Source: an uncultured Aquimarina sp.
GTDB taxonomy: Bacteria > Bacteroidota > Bacteroidia > Flavobacteriales > Flavobacteriaceae
Assembly (NCBI GenBank): GCA_947496555.1
Contig: CANMDH010000044.1
Coordinates: 1 to 48,832, forward strand
Direction of reading: 5' to 3'
DNA: 48,832 nucleotides
The notes below the pieces were generated by a model. The model made no database searches and was not told the origin of the DNA. It saw nothing but the letters and a program-made list of their open reading frames with translations. A program made the translations under genes and the position numbers. Each line of letters starts with the position of its first letter. Positions within the stretch are counted from its first letter, which is position 1. Positions 33,707 through 42,579 of this stretch are shown in pieces.

Positions 33707-34495
33707 ATGAAAAATTTAAAATATAGTATCCTTTCTTTCTTTTTTATAAGTATCTCTTTTGAAGGAATAGCGAACAAAATAAACGAACCTGTAAAGTTAT
33801 TGCTATCCGATTTTATTCAAAAGACAAATACATTGGGTACAGAGACTACAAAAGAGGATATACTCGACCTTTATAGCAATCAATATAGCGGTAATACAAC
33901 TTATGTTAAATTATCTGGTGCAATTGTCAAAAAAGAATACACAAAAAAGGATATTGAATCTCAACTGAATGATATCATAAATGAAAATGACTATGATTTT
34001 AAAATCTCATTAGGTGAGATTATTTATACTAATCAAAAAGAGAAAGCAGGAACTATTGCTGCTTTAATTAATTTTGAATCCTTTATTGATAATAAAATTG
34101 CAGAAAAAGGGACAATGCTCATGAATATTGTAGGGGTTGTTTCAGAAAGTGGTTGGCAAATTATTCAAAAAAGCATGATTAGAGTATCAGAAAAAAAAGA
34201 CATCGGAGATTGTGTGTGCCATATTTATGATAAAGGAGATACAAGATTTGTAGTTCAGTTGCACTATCCCTCTGGAGTAGAATACGCCCATCAATTCGAG
34301 TCCTTTCAGATTACAACAAAGAATGACAACAGAATTATTAAATCCAGCACAAAACAATTCTTATGGAATAAAAGCACCAATGAATTGACTTATGATAAAC
34401 AAATAATAGGGACACCCAAAAGTGCTAAGAGCGCAATACAACTATTGTTAAAAAACACCTATAGCGAACCTTGTGCAGACATTCGATTTTACTAA
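33707..34495 (+). CDS. Hypothetical secreted protein, 262 aa
   Basis: I start at ATG 33707 (MKNLKYSILSFFFISISFEG), which gives a signal peptide; the longer frame from 33635 would overlap the lipoprotein gene. The mature part shows no known domain. The region TTYVKLSGAIVKKEYTKKDI suggests a nuclear-transport-factor-2-like or similar small alpha/beta fold, but weakly. It is probably co-transcribed with the lipoprotein upstream. Confidence 0.7.
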   Translation: MKNLKYSILSFFFISISFEGIANKINEPVKLLLSDFIQKTNTLGTETTKEDILDLYSNQYSGNTTYVKLSGAIVKKEYTKKDIESQLNDIINENDYDFKISLGEIIYTNQKEKAGTIAALINFESFIDNKIAEKGTMLMNIVGVVSESGWQIIQKSMIRVSEKKDIGDCVCHIYDKGDTRFVVQLHYPSGVEYAHQFESFQITTKNDNRIIKSSTKQFLWNKSTNELTYDKQIIGTPKSAKSAIQLLLKNTYSEPCADIRFY

Positions 34496-34561
34496 AATGT
34501 TGGTGATTTATCATGAAGTCGCACAAAAGTATCAAGAGTTTATCTAACAAGTTTAAGCTTA

Positions 34562-34598
34562 AAAACCATGTTTATATTAAAACTATAAACATGGTTTT
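34562..34598. terminator. Bidirectional terminator between convergent genes
   Basis: AAAACCATGTTTATA pairs perfectly with TATAAACATGGTTTT (15 bp, seven-base loop). A and T runs at both ends let it work for both the gene ending at 34495 and the minus-strand gene ending at 34602. Confidence 0.85.
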
Positions 34599-34601
34599 GA
34601 T

Positions 34602-35033
34602 TTACACTAACTTAATATCTTCCTTAAACAACATATGGATATACTCTGCATGAATCTCTGCATGATGTTTATGCTCTAAACAATGAAACAGCAAGTGTAT
34701 CAATCCATAGTCTCCCATAGTATCTCGATATTCATGTTGTTCTTTGTTCTTTACCCATAAAATAAAACAACATAAATGGCCTATTTCACCAAGTTTTTGG
34801 GGATCCTTCAAGCACTGTTTAAACTCATCTAATTCCATCAGGGCATACTCGTTATACTTTCGTTTACAAAAGTTATAATCAAAAGTGTGCTTATATAATT
34901 GTAGCTTTCTATTTTGTATTTCATAATTAATACCACTCATAACATAAAGATCATTTGCATTAGGTATTTCTATTATCATAGCAATACGATTTGGTTCATG
35001 TAGTATTTTACAAAACGCATGCCATGACATCAA
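34602..35033 (-). CDS. Hypothetical protein, 143 aa, His-rich C-terminus
   Basis: I do not recognise this protein. It has no signal peptide. The C-terminal helix carries many His and acidic residues (HLLFHCLEHKHHAEIHAEYI), which could bind metal, and two adjacent Cys occur in GHLCCFILW. The start could also be the second Met. Two identical palindromes, TGGAATAATTCCA, lie upstream at 35099 and 35130 and may control it. Confidence 0.6.
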   Translation of the reverse strand: MMSWHAFCKILHEPNRIAMIIEIPNANDLYVMSGINYEIQNRKLQLYKHTFDYNFCKRKYNEYALMELDEFKQCLKDPQKLGEIGHLCCFILWVKNKEQHEYRDTMGDYGLIHLLFHCLEHKHHAEIHAEYIHMLFKEDIKLV

Positions 35034-35382
35034 AAAAATAACTTAATAAAAGGTGAAAAAGTCTTAAAACTTAAACGAGACAGCTGCCTTAGTGTTTTTG
35101 GAATAATTCCATATCAAAGATACAAAATTTGGAATAATTCCAAAAATCTATTCCCGTCTTTAATATACCTTTTTTCAGAAAAAACAATAAAAATTCCTGA
35201 TTTTCAGATATCTAACAACCTTTTTACCAAATTGTTGTTAATAAAACCTAATAAGTTTATTTTCAAAAAAAAAGATGGTCAATTACATTTACAATAGAAT
35301 TTGATGCATTCTGGTATGTTTTTTGGGGAAAGAACCACTAGAATGAAAAAATGGGAAAACAAGTCAAATCAAATCATGTATT
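35034..35382. other. 349-bp intergenic region with twin operators
   Basis: No gene is seen. It contains the two palindromes at 35099-35142, then AT-rich sequence with the likely promoter of the short gene at 35383. Confidence 0.5.
35099..35142. promoter_or_regulatory. Twin palindromic operator TGGAATAATTCCA
   Basis: TGGAATAATTCCA occurs at 35099-35111 and again at 35130-35142, 31 bp apart (three helical turns). The second copy extends to TTTGGAATAATTCCAAA. They lie 66 bp upstream of the minus-strand gene starting at 35033. Twin phased palindromes suggest binding of a dimeric repressor or activator. Confidence 0.5.
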
Positions 35383-35538
35383 ATGCAGTATAAAGTAATT
35401 GATGCAAAAAGCCAATATTTTGGTAAAGTATTAGATTTCGAATCCTGCTCTCGTTTGAGTGATTTAGGAGGAGTACTCTTAAAGATTGGAAGAAATAGGG
35501 TTTCACTTTTCAAATTTAACGAAGTAGAATTGGTATAA
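35383..35538 (+). CDS. Small hypothetical protein, 51 aa
   Basis: ATG at 35383 gives MQYKVIDAKSQYFGKVLDFE and continues to LLKIGRNRVSLFKFNEVELV with TAA at 35536. The alternation of hydrophobic and polar residues suggests a small beta barrel. No signal or TM. I do not recognise it. It stands alone, 79 bp before the lipoprotein gene. Confidence 0.5.
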   Translation: MQYKVIDAKSQYFGKVLDFESCSRLSDLGGVLLKIGRNRVSLFKFNEVELV

Positions 35539-35617
35539 CTACCATTCTACTTCTCTATTCAGCTCACCAATTCTTCTTAAACTTTAAGATTAAAAATGTA
35601 GTATATGTCGTTACCAT

Positions 35618-36250
35618 ATGAAACGATCATACATATATATACTATTTCTATTCTGGGTTAGCAGCAGTTGCCAGAACAACATTGCTATTGATAATATTCA
35701 AGACATCCCAAAATTTGCAAAAGAAGATCAAACCCTTGCAAATGTCTTTAAAATATTAGATGGCCGATGGAAAGGCAAATTCTTAATCTTTGAGGATAAA
35801 AATCTTGTACCCAAAGACCAATTGGATCTAGAGAATATTTCCTTGTCAAGTCTTCAAAAAATGGATCTTAAACAAATTAATAGTATTGATGTAGAGCAAA
35901 TGTATAGTTCAGAAACTCCATATTTTCAAAGAGTGACCATTACCGACTTTTATCCCGACACGGGGCAAAAAATTAGTAGCAAAGGCGTTAATAAAATTCA
36001 AAACGGACAAATGTGGTGTGTGGTTAAAAAACCCGACGAAACAGTTATGCACAAGGGCAGCACAGAAGATAACAATACCATTATTTGGCAGCGAAACGAA
36101 AAAGATCCACAGAAAATAGAATATTTCAAAGAAACCGTCTCACAACAATTTTATGAAATTATAGGATGGGGATATTACCAGGGAGATGACCCAAAATTAT
36201 CACCCCGATTATGGTTTTACTCCAAATACGAAAGGCAAAGCGAGGATTAA
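35618..36250 (+). CDS. Hypothetical lipoprotein, 210 aa
   Basis: The lipoprotein signal MKRSYIYILFLFWVSSSCQN places Cys at residue 18. The mature part includes LDGRWKGKFLIFEDKN and ends in WGYYQGDDPKLSPRLWFYSK, suggesting a lipocalin-like or THAP4-like beta barrel, where a GxW near the start is usual. This fold guess is weak. Single gene followed by repeat-rich DNA. Confidence 0.7.
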   Translation: MKRSYIYILFLFWVSSSCQNNIAIDNIQDIPKFAKEDQTLANVFKILDGRWKGKFLIFEDKNLVPKDQLDLENISLSSLQKMDLKQINSIDVEQMYSSETPYFQRVTITDFYPDTGQKISSKGVNKIQNGQMWCVVKKPDETVMHKGSTEDNNTIIWQRNEKDPQKIEYFKETVSQQFYEIIGWGYYQGDDPKLSPRLWFYSKYERQSED

Positions 36251-36319
36251 TAGGGTCTAATTAAGACTTATTATCAAGATAATTGTCCTCTCTACATAAA
36301 TATTAAAAGGTATTGAAAA

Positions 36320-36383
36320 CACCCCTATAATCCCTTCAAGGGGATATTAATTCCCCCTTTGAAGGGGGCTGGGGGGATGTTTT
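36320..36383. repeat. C/G-rich hairpin repeat
   Basis: CCCTTCAAGGGG and CCCCCTTTGAAGGGGG are two self-complementary blocks in tandem, followed by CTGGGGGGATGTT. This pattern is a common dispersed intergenic repeat of Flavobacteriia genomes. Confidence 0.5.
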
Positions 36384-36420
36384 GACCAAGTTTTTATCCA
36401 TAATTTCGACATTCAAAAGA

Positions 36421-36548
36421 TGTGTACACACGGTAGCCCTCTGGGAGAGGATTAAGGTGAGGGTTTTTGATGTGAAAATCCCCTCATCCTAACGCCTAGC
36501 TTCACCTCGCCCATTGCTATCACAACGTCGTCCGAGGAGAAGGAACTT
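36421..36548 (-). repeat. Dispersed repeat, copy A
   Basis: Read on the minus strand it gives GTTCCTTCTCCTCGGACGAC, then GATAGCAATGGGCGAG, then GGATGAGGGGATTTT and AAAACCCTCAC. It matches 46992-47115 on the plus strand with scattered differences. Confidence 0.65.
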
Positions 36549-36568
36549 ACAATTTGGACCTTTTTAAG

Positions 36569-37156
36569 CTAAGATAGCTCTGAAATCCTTTTTACGTACT
36601 TTCCAATTACATCAAACTCAAGATTCACCACCTTACCTACTTTAAAAGTATTAAAATTGGTGTGTTCATACGTAAACGGTATAATAGCTACGCTAAATTC
36701 GTTTTTCTTTGAATTAACTACGGTCAAACTTACTCCGTTTACAGTTATTGATCCTTTTTCAATGGTAATATTACTTAATTCTGGGTCATAGGCAAACGTA
36801 AAATACCAACTTCCATCAGCCTCAGCAATTGCCGTACAGGTTGCAATTTGGTCAACATGCCCCTGCACAATATGTCCATCCAGCCGATCTCCTAATCGCA
36901 TCCCCCGCTCGAGGTTTACAATATCCCCTTCTTTAAGGTCTTTAAGATTGGTCTTGTCCAAAGTCTCTTTGATAGCAGTAACAGTGTACATATCCCCTTC
37001 CGTAGAAACCACCGTAAGACACACTCCGTTATGCGCCACACTTTGGTCAATTTTTAATTCTGAAGTGAAATTAGCTAGTACTGTAATATGCAAATTTTCT
37101 TTATCAGTTCTTAAAGATGTTACCGTTCCTAATTCTTCAATGATTCCAGTGAACAT
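36569..37156 (-). CDS. ribE: Riboflavin synthase, alpha chain
   Basis: 195 residues, the usual length. The two tandem lumazine-binding repeats are clear: MFTGIIEELGTVTSL with HNGVCLTV in the first, and GHIVQGHVDQIATC with VNGVSLTV in the second. It joins two molecules of 6,7-dimethyl-8-ribityllumazine to give riboflavin and acts in the cytoplasm as a trimer. It is divergent from pdxA (87 bp apart). No FMN riboswitch is visible in this short gap. Confidence 0.95.
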   Translation of the reverse strand: MFTGIIEELGTVTSLRTDKENLHITVLANFTSELKIDQSVAHNGVCLTVVSTEGDMYTVTAIKETLDKTNLKDLKEGDIVNLERGMRLGDRLDGHIVQGHVDQIATCTAIAEADGSWYFTFAYDPELSNITIEKGSITVNGVSLTVVNSKKNEFSVAIIPFTYEHTNFNTFKVGKVVNLEFDVIGKYVKRISELS

Positions 37157-37243
37157 AAATGCAAATTATTTAGTTAAATTTGTGACCTTAAAGTTCGAGG
37201 CCGTGTTTTAGGTTTCAAAAATACTGATAAAGGAAGTTATATA

Positions 37244-38299
37244 ATGAAGAAAGAAGAAAAAATAAAACTTGGGATTTCTATAGGTGATCTTAATGGTATC
37301 GGAAGCGAAGTGGTTCTTAAAACTTTTGAAGATTCGCGCATGTTGGATTTTTGCACTCCGGTCATTTTTGCATCCGTTAAAATTCTTTCCTTCCTTAAAA
37401 AAAAGTATAACATTAATGCAAATTTGCACGGTATTGATAAAACCTCTCAAATCCTGGACGGTAAGATAAATGTACTCAATGTCTGGAAGGAGCCTGTAGA
37501 TATTAACTTTGGTACCGAGGACGAAAAAATTGGTGGTTATGCCATAAAATCGTTGAAAGCTGCCACTCTAGCTCTCAAAAATAATGAAATTGATGTACTG
37601 GTCACTGCGCCTATCAATAAACATAGTATTCAGTCTGAAGAATTCAAGTTTCCGGGACACACAGATTATCTGGATCAGGAACTCGAGGGAAACAGCCTAA
37701 TGTTTATGATCACCGATGATCTAAAAGTGGGATTGCTTACCGATCATGTAGCCGTAAAAGACATTGCCGATACGATTACTCCCGAACTTATTGAACAAAA
37801 GATCAATACCATTCATTATGCCTTGAAGCAAGATTTCGGAGTTTCAAAACCCAAAATAGCGGTGCTGGGTATCAACCCACATAGCGGAGACAATGGAGTT
37901 ATTGGCAAAGAAGATGAAGAAATATTAAAACCCACCATCCAGAAAATCCAGGAATCTGGCAAACTAGTTTATGGGCCCTATGCTGCCGATAGTTTTTTTG
38001 GATCCAATAATTATAGGGCTTTTGACGCTGTTGTAGCCTCCTATCACGATCAGGGATTAATTCCTTTTAAGACCTTATCTTTTGGAAAAGGCGTAAATTA
38101 TACAGCCGGGCTCAACAAAGTACGTACCTCACCCGATCATGGAACAGCTTTTGAGATTGCAGGAAAAAATGAAGCCGATCATAGTTCGTTTGAAGAAGCG
38201 GTTTTTGCTTCCTTAAAAATCTTTAAGAACAGAAATCAATACACCGAAATCACCAAAAATCCGTTAAAAAAACAACCACGTAAACCACAGCAGAAGTGA
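37244..38299 (+). CDS. pdxA: 4-hydroxythreonine-4-phosphate dehydrogenase
   Basis: 351 residues. Family landmarks: KLGISIGDLNGIGSEVVLKT at the start, TAPINKHSI, FPGHTDYLDQEL with the metal His, ASYHDQGLIPFKTL with the second metal His, and RTSPDHGTAFEIAGK with the third. It makes 3-amino-2-oxopropyl phosphate for pyridoxal 5'-phosphate synthesis. The C-terminal 15 residues are a basic extension (KKQPRKPQQK). Confidence 0.95.
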   Translation: MKKEEKIKLGISIGDLNGIGSEVVLKTFEDSRMLDFCTPVIFASVKILSFLKKKYNINANLHGIDKTSQILDGKINVLNVWKEPVDINFGTEDEKIGGYAIKSLKAATLALKNNEIDVLVTAPINKHSIQSEEFKFPGHTDYLDQELEGNSLMFMITDDLKVGLLTDHVAVKDIADTITPELIEQKINTIHYALKQDFGVSKPKIAVLGINPHSGDNGVIGKEDEEILKPTIQKIQESGKLVYGPYAADSFFGSNNYRAFDAVVASYHDQGLIPFKTLSFGKGVNYTAGLNKVRTSPDHGTAFEIAGKNEADHSSFEEAVFASLKIFKNRNQYTEITKNPLKKQPRKPQQK

Positions 38300-38648
38300 G
38301 TGAGTATTTGAGTGTTTTAGAGGTGAGTTTCTGAGTACCTAAATATTTAAAGACGCTACTTCAAAGAAAATTTTGAAGAAGGTATGGTCGGTGAAGTCAT
38401 TGAGGATTCAACAGTTGTTTTAATCCCAGAGAATGAATCATCACAAGAAACTGATCAAGAAAGCTCAAATGTTGAAAACTGATTTATATATAAAATAAAA
38501 TCCAATTTACCCAGAAACTCACTTACTACCTTACTAAAAGACTAACTTTCTGATATAATTTTGTTTACAAAAATACTTTCATAATGATTTTTTATTATCT
38601 TTGCACCCGCCTTAACCAAATTGGTAGGCGACTGAAACTGATGATGAA
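38300..38648. other. 349-bp intergenic region with promoter
   Basis: It holds a possible 32-codon frame (38384-38482, MVGEVIEDSTVVLIPENESS then an acidic tail) that I do not consider supported, and the strong promoter at 38570-38603. Confidence 0.5.
38570..38603 (+). promoter_or_regulatory. Housekeeping promoter of yceD-rpmF
   Basis: TTTG (38570-38573), a 22-bp spacer and TATCTTTG (38596-38603) fit the Bacteroidetes -33/-7 consensus. The start of the yceD gene lies 46 bp downstream. Confidence 0.7.
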
Positions 38649-39188
38649 ATGACACCACTAAAAGAGTATACTATCCCTTTTGTTGGACTGAAGCAAGGAT
38701 TACACCAGTTTGAGTATGTGATTAACAATACGTTCTTTGAGCATTTTGAGTACGACGAATTTAATGCAGCAGCGGTAAAAGTTGATCTGGAGTTTAACAA
38801 AAAGACAACTATGTTAGAGCTTCATTTCAAAGCTACCGGACCTGTAAACATAAATTGCGATCTTACCAATGAACCTTTTGATCTACCTATCGAAAATGAA
38901 TTTTTCCTGGTAGTAAAGTTCGGAGATGAATATAATGATGAAAATGAAGAGCTTCTTATTCTTCCGCACGGAGAATATGAAGTGAATATTCAACAATATA
39001 TTTATGAACTGATTGTTTTGGCAATGCCACAAAAAAGAGTTCATCCCGGTGTCGAAGATGGAACATTAAAATCTGATATACTCGAAAAGTTAGACGAACT
39101 GAGTCCGAAAGAAAAAACAATAGAAAATGATAACGAGGAGACAGATCCTCGTTGGGATAAATTAAAAAACTTATTAAACGATAAATAA
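38649..39188 (+). CDS. yceD: YceD family protein (DUF177)
   Basis: 179 residues of the DUF177/YceD family, which is linked to large-subunit rRNA processing and nearly always precedes rpmF. A beta-rich N-terminal part (TIPFVGLKQGLHQFEYVINN) is followed by FDLPIENEFFLVVKFG and the acidic segment and VLAMPQKRVHPGV typical of the family end. It is 10 nt before rpmF. Confidence 0.9.
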   Translation: MTPLKEYTIPFVGLKQGLHQFEYVINNTFFEHFEYDEFNAAAVKVDLEFNKKTTMLELHFKATGPVNINCDLTNEPFDLPIENEFFLVVKFGDEYNDENEELLILPHGEYEVNIQQYIYELIVLAMPQKRVHPGVEDGTLKSDILEKLDELSPKEKTIENDNEETDPRWDKLKNLLNDK

Positions 39189-39198
39189 TAGCTAAGCA

Positions 39199-39396
39199 AT
39201 GGCACATCCTAAGAGAAAAATATCGAAAACCAGAAGAGATAAAAGAAGAACTCACTACAAAGCTACTGTACCACAAATTGCTACAGATCCTACAACAGGA
39301 GAAGCACATTTATACCACAGAGCTCACTGGCACGAAGGTAAATTATACTATCGTGGACAAGTAGTTATCGACAATACTGAGGAAGAAGTAGCATAA
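39199..39396 (+). CDS. rpmF: Ribosomal protein bL32
   Basis: 65 residues. The start [20 protein letters not shown] is the standard bL32 N-terminus. The zinc-binding Cys pairs of some bL32 proteins are absent, as is common in Bacteroidetes. Co-transcribed with yceD; a terminator follows at 39423. Confidence 0.97.
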   Translation: MAHPKRKISKTRRDKRRTHYKATVPQIATDPTTGEAHLYHRAHWHEGKLYYRGQVVIDNTEEEVA

Positions 39397-39422
39397 GCAT
39401 ACTGTTAAAATTTCAAGAAGGG

Positions 39423-39447
39423 CTCTCACTTTTGTGAGAGTTTTTTT
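39423..39447 (+). terminator. Terminator after rpmF
   Basis: CTCTCAC-TTTT-GTGAGAG is followed by seven T. Confidence 0.9.
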
Positions 39448-39566
39448 GTTTTTAGTTGAATATGTGTCAAAATCCGATTATTTTGCGCCATATTTGTGTA
39501 TTATTTAGTAATTTCAACGACTTTTTAGGCATTTTTGTGCTATAGTTCGTGAATTAAAACTAAGAT

Positions 39567-40562
39567 ATGAGTAAAATCACAGCCGCTATCACAGCTGTAG
39601 GCGCATATGTGCCAGACTATGTGTTAACTAATGATATATTAGCAACAATGGTTGACACAAACGACGAATGGATCACCACTCGTACAGGTATTAAAGAACG
39701 TAGAATACTTAAAGATAAAGACAAAGGAAGTTCTTACTTGGGTATAAAAGCCGCAGAAGATCTAATTGCCAAAAAAAATCTTGACCCAAAAGAGATCGAT
39801 ATGGTGATTTTTGCTACGGCTACTCCAGATCTCCCCGTTGCAGCAACAGCTGCTTATACTGCCTCTCAAATTGGTGCTGTTAATGCTTTTTCCTATGACT
39901 TGCAAGCCGCTTGCTCCAGTTTTTTATACGGAATGTCTACGGCCGCCAGTTATATAGAATCAGGAAGATATAAAAAGATCTTATTAGTAGGAGCCGATAA
40001 AATGTCTTCTATTATAGACTATACCGATAGAACCACTTGTATCATTTTTGGAGATGGTGGTGGTGCTGTGCTTTTTGAACCTAATGAAGAAGGTTTTGGT
40101 TTACAGGATGAGTACTTAAGAACAGACGGTATCGGTAGAGAGTTCCTGAAAATTGAAGCAGGAGGATCTATATTACCTCCTTCTGAAGAAACCGTTGCCA
40201 AAAGACAGCACTTTGTGCAACAAGATGGGAAAACAGTATTTAAATATGCCGTTTCAAATATGGCAGATGCCAGTACAAAAATATTAGAGCGTAACAATTT
40301 AACAGGAGAAGATGTAAATTGGTTGATTGCCCATCAGGCTAATAAACGCATTATTGATGCCACAGCCAATAGAATGGGACTAGATGAAAGCAAAGTTCTA
40401 ATGAACATACAAAGGTATGGTAACACTACTTCGGCTACCTTACCATTATTATTACACGATTACGAAAAACAACTCAAAAAAGGAGATAATATAGTATTTG
40501 CCTCATTTGGAGGAGGCTTTACTTGGGGTTCTATTTATCTTAAATGGGCCTATAATTCCTAA
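39567..40562 (+). CDS. fabH: Beta-ketoacyl-ACP synthase III
   Basis: 331 residues. The active-site Cys lies in DLQAACSSFLYGM, His in LIAHQANKRI and Asn in YGNTTSATLPLL. It condenses acetyl-CoA or branched acyl-CoA with malonyl-ACP to start fatty acid synthesis. It lies after yceD-rpmF and before accB-accC, the standard flavobacterial order for early fatty acid genes. Confidence 0.96.
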   Translation: MSKITAAITAVGAYVPDYVLTNDILATMVDTNDEWITTRTGIKERRILKDKDKGSSYLGIKAAEDLIAKKNLDPKEIDMVIFATATPDLPVAATAAYTASQIGAVNAFSYDLQAACSSFLYGMSTAASYIESGRYKKILLVGADKMSSIIDYTDRTTCIIFGDGGGAVLFEPNEEGFGLQDEYLRTDGIGREFLKIEAGGSILPPSEETVAKRQHFVQQDGKTVFKYAVSNMADASTKILERNNLTGEDVNWLIAHQANKRIIDATANRMGLDESKVLMNIQRYGNTTSATLPLLLHDYEKQLKKGDNIVFASFGGGFTWGSIYLKWAYNS

Positions 40563-40589
40563 ACAACTAAACACACAATACCCAATATT

Positions 40590-41084
40590 ATGGATTTAAA
40601 AGAAATTCAGAATTTAATTAAGTTCGTAGCCAAATCAGGGGCCAGCGAAGTAAAGTTAGAGATGGATGACGTTAAAATCACCATCAAAACTGCATCAGAT
40701 GACAGTAAAGAGACGACATTTGTACAACAAATTCCTGTTGGCAGTGCTCCTCAACCTATTGCGCCGGTGCAAGCTGCACCAGCTCCTACACCTGCTGCTC
40801 CCGTAGCTACAGAAAAACCTTCTTCAGAAGAAGACAATTCGAAATACATAACTATCAAATCCCCTATCATAGGAACATTGTACAGAAAACCATCACCAGA
40901 CAAACCAATGTTTGTTGAAGTTGGTGACACAATAAAGGAAGGGGATGTACTTTGTATCATTGAAGCAATGAAGCTTTTCAACGAAATTGAAAGTGAAGTT
41001 TCAGGGAAAGTCGTTAAAATATTAGTTGATGATGCCTCTCCTGTAGAGTTCGATCAGCCACTTTTCTTAGTAGACCCATCATAG
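40590..41084 (+). CDS. accB: Biotin carboxyl carrier protein of acetyl-CoA carboxylase
   Basis: 164 residues: N-terminal helix (MDLKEIQNLIKFVAKSGASE), a Pro/Ala-rich flexible linker (about 52-80) and the biotinyl domain with Lys in CIIEAMKLFNEIESEV. It carries CO2 from biotin carboxylase (accC, 83 nt downstream) to the carboxyltransferase. Confidence 0.96.
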   Translation: MDLKEIQNLIKFVAKSGASEVKLEMDDVKITIKTASDDSKETTFVQQIPVGSAPQPIAPVQAAPAPTPAAPVATEKPSSEEDNSKYITIKSPIIGTLYRKPSPDKPMFVEVGDTIKEGDVLCIIEAMKLFNEIESEVSGKVVKILVDDASPVEFDQPLFLVDPS

Positions 41085-41106
41085 TTAAACCCAAAATCTC
41101 AAATCC

Positions 41107-41143
41107 CAAATTCCAAAACCATAGAAATTGGAATTTGTTTTTT
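41107..41143 (+). terminator. Hairpin between accB and accC, possible attenuator
   Basis: CAAATTCCAA pairs with TTGGAATTTG (10 bp) and is followed by TTTTTTGG. It sits inside an operon normally read through, so partial termination is likely. Confidence 0.5.
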
Positions 41144-41167
41144 GGATATTGTAATTTCTAAGAAGTT

Positions 41168-42520
41168 ATGTTTAAAAAAATTCTAATTGCAAATAGAGGT
41201 GAGATTGCCATGCGCGTGATCAGAACCTGCAAAGAGATGGGTATTAAAACTGTTGCTGTCTATTCTACAGCAGATGCAGAAAGCCTACATGTTCGTTTTG
41301 CCGATGAAGCCGTTTGTATCGGTCCTGCGCCAAGTAGTGAATCCTATCTTAAAATGTCTAATATAATAGCTGCTGCAGAGATCACAAATGCAGATGCTAT
41401 ACACCCTGGATATGGCTTTTTATCTGAAAATGCCAAGTTCTCTAAAATTTGTGAAGAACACGAAATAAAATTTATTGGTGCCAGTGCAGAAATGATCGAT
41501 AGAATGGGTGATAAAGCATCCGCAAAATCAACCATGATCGAAGCTGGCGTACCTTGTGTGCCAGGAAGCGAAGGTATAATTCCTGATTTTAAGACTTGTC
41601 TAAAAGTAGCAAAAGAAACAGGTTACCCTGTAATGCTTAAAGCTAGTGCCGGTGGTGGTGGAAAAGGAATGCGAGCGGTTTGGAAAGAAGAAGATCTGCA
41701 AGATGCATGGGAATCTGCCAGACAAGAAAGTAAAGCCGCCTTTGGAAATGATGATATGTATATGGAAAAACTTATTGAAGAGCCTCGCCATATCGAAATC
41801 CAAATTGTTGGTGACAGTAATGGAAGAGCGTGTCACTTATCTGAAAGAGATTGTTCGGTACAAAGACGACACCAAAAACTTACCGAAGAAACTCCATCGC
41901 CATTCATGACCGATGAATTGCGTGAAAAAATGGGAGACGCTGCCGTTAAAGCTGCAGAATACATTAAATATGAAGGTGCAGGTACGGTAGAATTTTTGGT
42001 AGATAAACACCGTAATTTCTACTTTATGGAAATGAATACTCGTATCCAGGTAGAACATCCTATTACCGAACAAGTAGTAGACTATGACCTTATTAGAGAG
42101 CAAATTCTTGTAGCTGCAGGAGTACCTATTTCTGGTAAAAATTATATCCCCCAATTACATTCTATTGAATGTAGAATTAATGCTGAAGACCCTTATAAGG
42201 ATTTTAGACCTTCGCCAGGAAAAATTACCAATTTACACCTTCCGGGAGGCCATGGTGTGCGTATTGATACCCATGTATATAGTGGATATATTATTCCACC
42301 AAATTATGATTCTATGATCGCCAAGTTGATTACTACCGCACAAACCCGTGAGGAGGCAATCAACAAAATGAAAAGAGCGCTGGATGAGTTTGTGGTAGAA
42401 GGTATCAAAACTACAGTACCTTTTCATCGACAATTGATGGATCATCCAGATTATGTTTCTGGTAACTATACGACCAAATTCATGGAAGATTTTGAAATGG
42501 CAGCACCAGAAGAAGATTAA
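41168..42520 (+). CDS. accC: Biotin carboxylase of acetyl-CoA carboxylase
   Basis: 450 residues. Landmarks: [30 protein letters not shown], the ATP-grasp Gly-rich loop [31 protein letters not shown], and [15 protein letters not shown]. It carboxylates biotin on AccB with ATP and bicarbonate. It ends at a clear terminator. Confidence 0.97.
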   Translation: MFKKILIANRGEIAMRVIRTCKEMGIKTVAVYSTADAESLHVRFADEAVCIGPAPSSESYLKMSNIIAAAEITNADAIHPGYGFLSENAKFSKICEEHEIKFIGASAEMIDRMGDKASAKSTMIEAGVPCVPGSEGIIPDFKTCLKVAKETGYPVMLKASAGGGGKGMRAVWKEEDLQDAWESARQESKAAFGNDDMYMEKLIEEPRHIEIQIVGDSNGRACHLSERDCSVQRRHQKLTEETPSPFMTDELREKMGDAAVKAAEYIKYEGAGTVEFLVDKHRNFYFMEMNTRIQVEHPITEQVVDYDLIREQILVAAGVPISGKNYIPQLHSIECRINAEDPYKDFRPSPGKITNLHLPGGHGVRIDTHVYSGYIIPPNYDSMIAKLITTAQTREEAINKMKRALDEFVVEGIKTTVPFHRQLMDHPDYVSGNYTTKFMEDFEMAAPEED

Positions 42521-42530
42521 ATAACTCACA

Positions 42531-42559
42531 AAAAAGCCTCGTAACTGAGGCTTTTTTTT
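42531..42559 (+). terminator. Terminator after accC
   Basis: AAAAAGCCTC pairs with GAGGCTTTTT across GTAACT, followed by more T. Confidence 0.9.
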
Positions 42560-42579
42560 ATGATCTTTATCAAAAAAAC

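Larger units (their letters stand above)
36251..36568. other. 318-bp repeat-rich intergenic region
   Basis: No gene is seen. It contains a C/G-rich hairpin repeat (36320-36383) and one copy of a dispersed repeat (36421-36548) that recurs inverted at 46992-47115. Confidence 0.6.

Noticed and set aside
34514-34660. Short plus-strand frame starting MKSHKSIKSLSNKF
   Set aside because: It runs straight through the strong bidirectional terminator and into the opposite gene.
38384-38482. 32-codon acidic frame MVGEVIEDSTVVLIPE
   Set aside because: Too short and composition-biased, with no leader, RBS context or neighbour to support it.
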